Below, piece after piece: positions 28,776 through 29,070 of a stretch of DNA of 29,070 nucleotides. Source of the DNA: a virus. The stretch lies in the IMG/VR virus record IMGVR_UViG_3300032073_000166, positions 1 through 29,070 of that record; one strand, given 5' to 3'. Below the pieces are notes generated by a model. That model ran no database searches. It was not told the origin of the DNA and saw nothing but the letters and a program-made list of their open reading frames with translations. The position numbers were made by a program, and so were the translations under genes. Every line of letters begins with the position of its first letter. Position 1 is the first letter of the stretch.

Positions 28776-29070
28776 TCAATTGAAAAAACTAATAGATTCA
28801 TCACTAAAACTTTCTGCATTCTCGGTATGGCCCTTACCCTTTTTCAATCTATTAATTTGATCCACAAGGTAAATATCTGATGGGTACTCACCATCAACTT
28901 TTTTACCGTTTTTAATCTTACCTATAATAGATACCATGTCCCCCTTTTTGATGTTTCGCTTCACATATTCGGCAGTTTTCGAAAAAGCCATGAAGCTTAA
29001 AAAGTCAGACTCATACTCGTTTGTTTCTTTGTTTTTATACTCTCTTGTTACCGCAACAGAGAAATAAGTC
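28776..29070 (-). CDS. ssb: ssb, 5' end cut by right window edge
   Basis: The readable 97 codons begin TYFSVAVTREYKNKETNEYE and end NAESFSDESISFFN. They align with the intact ssb at 1709-2068 (YFTIAITREYKNK, FMAFAKAAEY, IKKGDVVS, INRLKKGK), starting at about its codon 23-24. The partner 5' end could be the ten codons at 1-30 if the molecule is circular. As a full gene it would make about 120 aa. The C-terminal tip DESISFFN is acidic and aromatic, closer to the host-docking SSB tip than that of the other copy. Confidence 0.88.
   Translation of the reverse strand, partial: TYFSVAVTREYKNKETNEYESDFLSFMAFSKTAEYVKRNIKKGDMVSIIGKIKNGKKVDGEYPSDIYLVDQINRLKKGKGHTENAESFSDESISFFN

Noticed and set aside
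1-29070. tRNA genes, rRNA, integrase or insertion sequence
   Set aside because: No cloverleaf-like sequence, terminal inverted repeats or recombinase motifs were seen by eye; a tool search could still find a tRNA.

Overview
The window reads as an almost complete genome of a tailed double-stranded DNA phage, or a prophage or phage-plasmid, with a siphovirus-like body plan. The DNA is strongly AT-rich, and every gene I can support lies on the minus strand, so the biological order runs from high to low coordinates. Most starts carry clear Shine-Dalgarno sites (GGAG/AGGAGG), the genetic code is standard, and the promoters are sigma70-like. This fits a proteobacterial or Firmicute-type host. A DUF4116 repeat protein, a family I associate with intracellular Gammaproteobacteria and Chlamydiae, is only a weak hint of lineage. 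I see no integrase, tRNA, rRNA, CRISPR array or insertion sequence.

Layout in transcription order. (1) 29.07-24.38 kb is an accessory/early region: an ssb cut by the window end, a cysteine-rich protein, a ParB-methyltransferase fusion, a RusA-type resolvase, several small proteins, a DUF4116 repeat protein and a small predicted secreted protein. (2) 24.37-13.4 kb is the packaging, head and tail-tube module: DUF5681 protein (possible small terminase), a 120-aa protein, a double LamG-like protein, TerL, a portal-MuF fusion, prohead protease, HK97-type major capsid protein, connector and tail-completion proteins, and the tail tube. (3) 13.7-6.3 kb holds a small membrane protein, a TP901-type tape measure, distal tail/hub proteins, a fibre-like protein with its probable chaperone, an M15 peptidase endolysin and membrane-associated small genes. 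(4) 6.3-0.16 kb is recombination and replication: a Rad52-like annealing protein, small putative DNA-binding proteins, a Gam/Gp157-like protein, a winged-helix replication initiator, ssb, and an RLIG1/DUF5565-type RNA ligase. The phage encodes no recognisable polymerase, helicase or primase, so replication must lean on the host.

Three observations stand out. First, near-identical promoters (TTGAyT-N17-TATTAT followed by a GTATAC-type element and GGAG) recur before separate small operons at about 26.4, 25.3, 6.3 and 3.0 kb, with looser versions at 24.9 and 5.0 kb; the 24.9 kb one is the last I can see before the roughly 18 kb structural run. Second, the two window ends both fall inside an ssb gene: codons 1-10 sit at the left end and a fragment starting about codon 23-24 at the right end, in the order and orientation expected if the genome is circular or circularly permuted and the window lacks only a few dozen bases. 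Third, a paralogous gene family with a tryptophan-rich hydrophobic segment precedes ssb twice, and a 10-codon ssb start overlaps one paralog, which points to tandem duplication and recombination around ssb.
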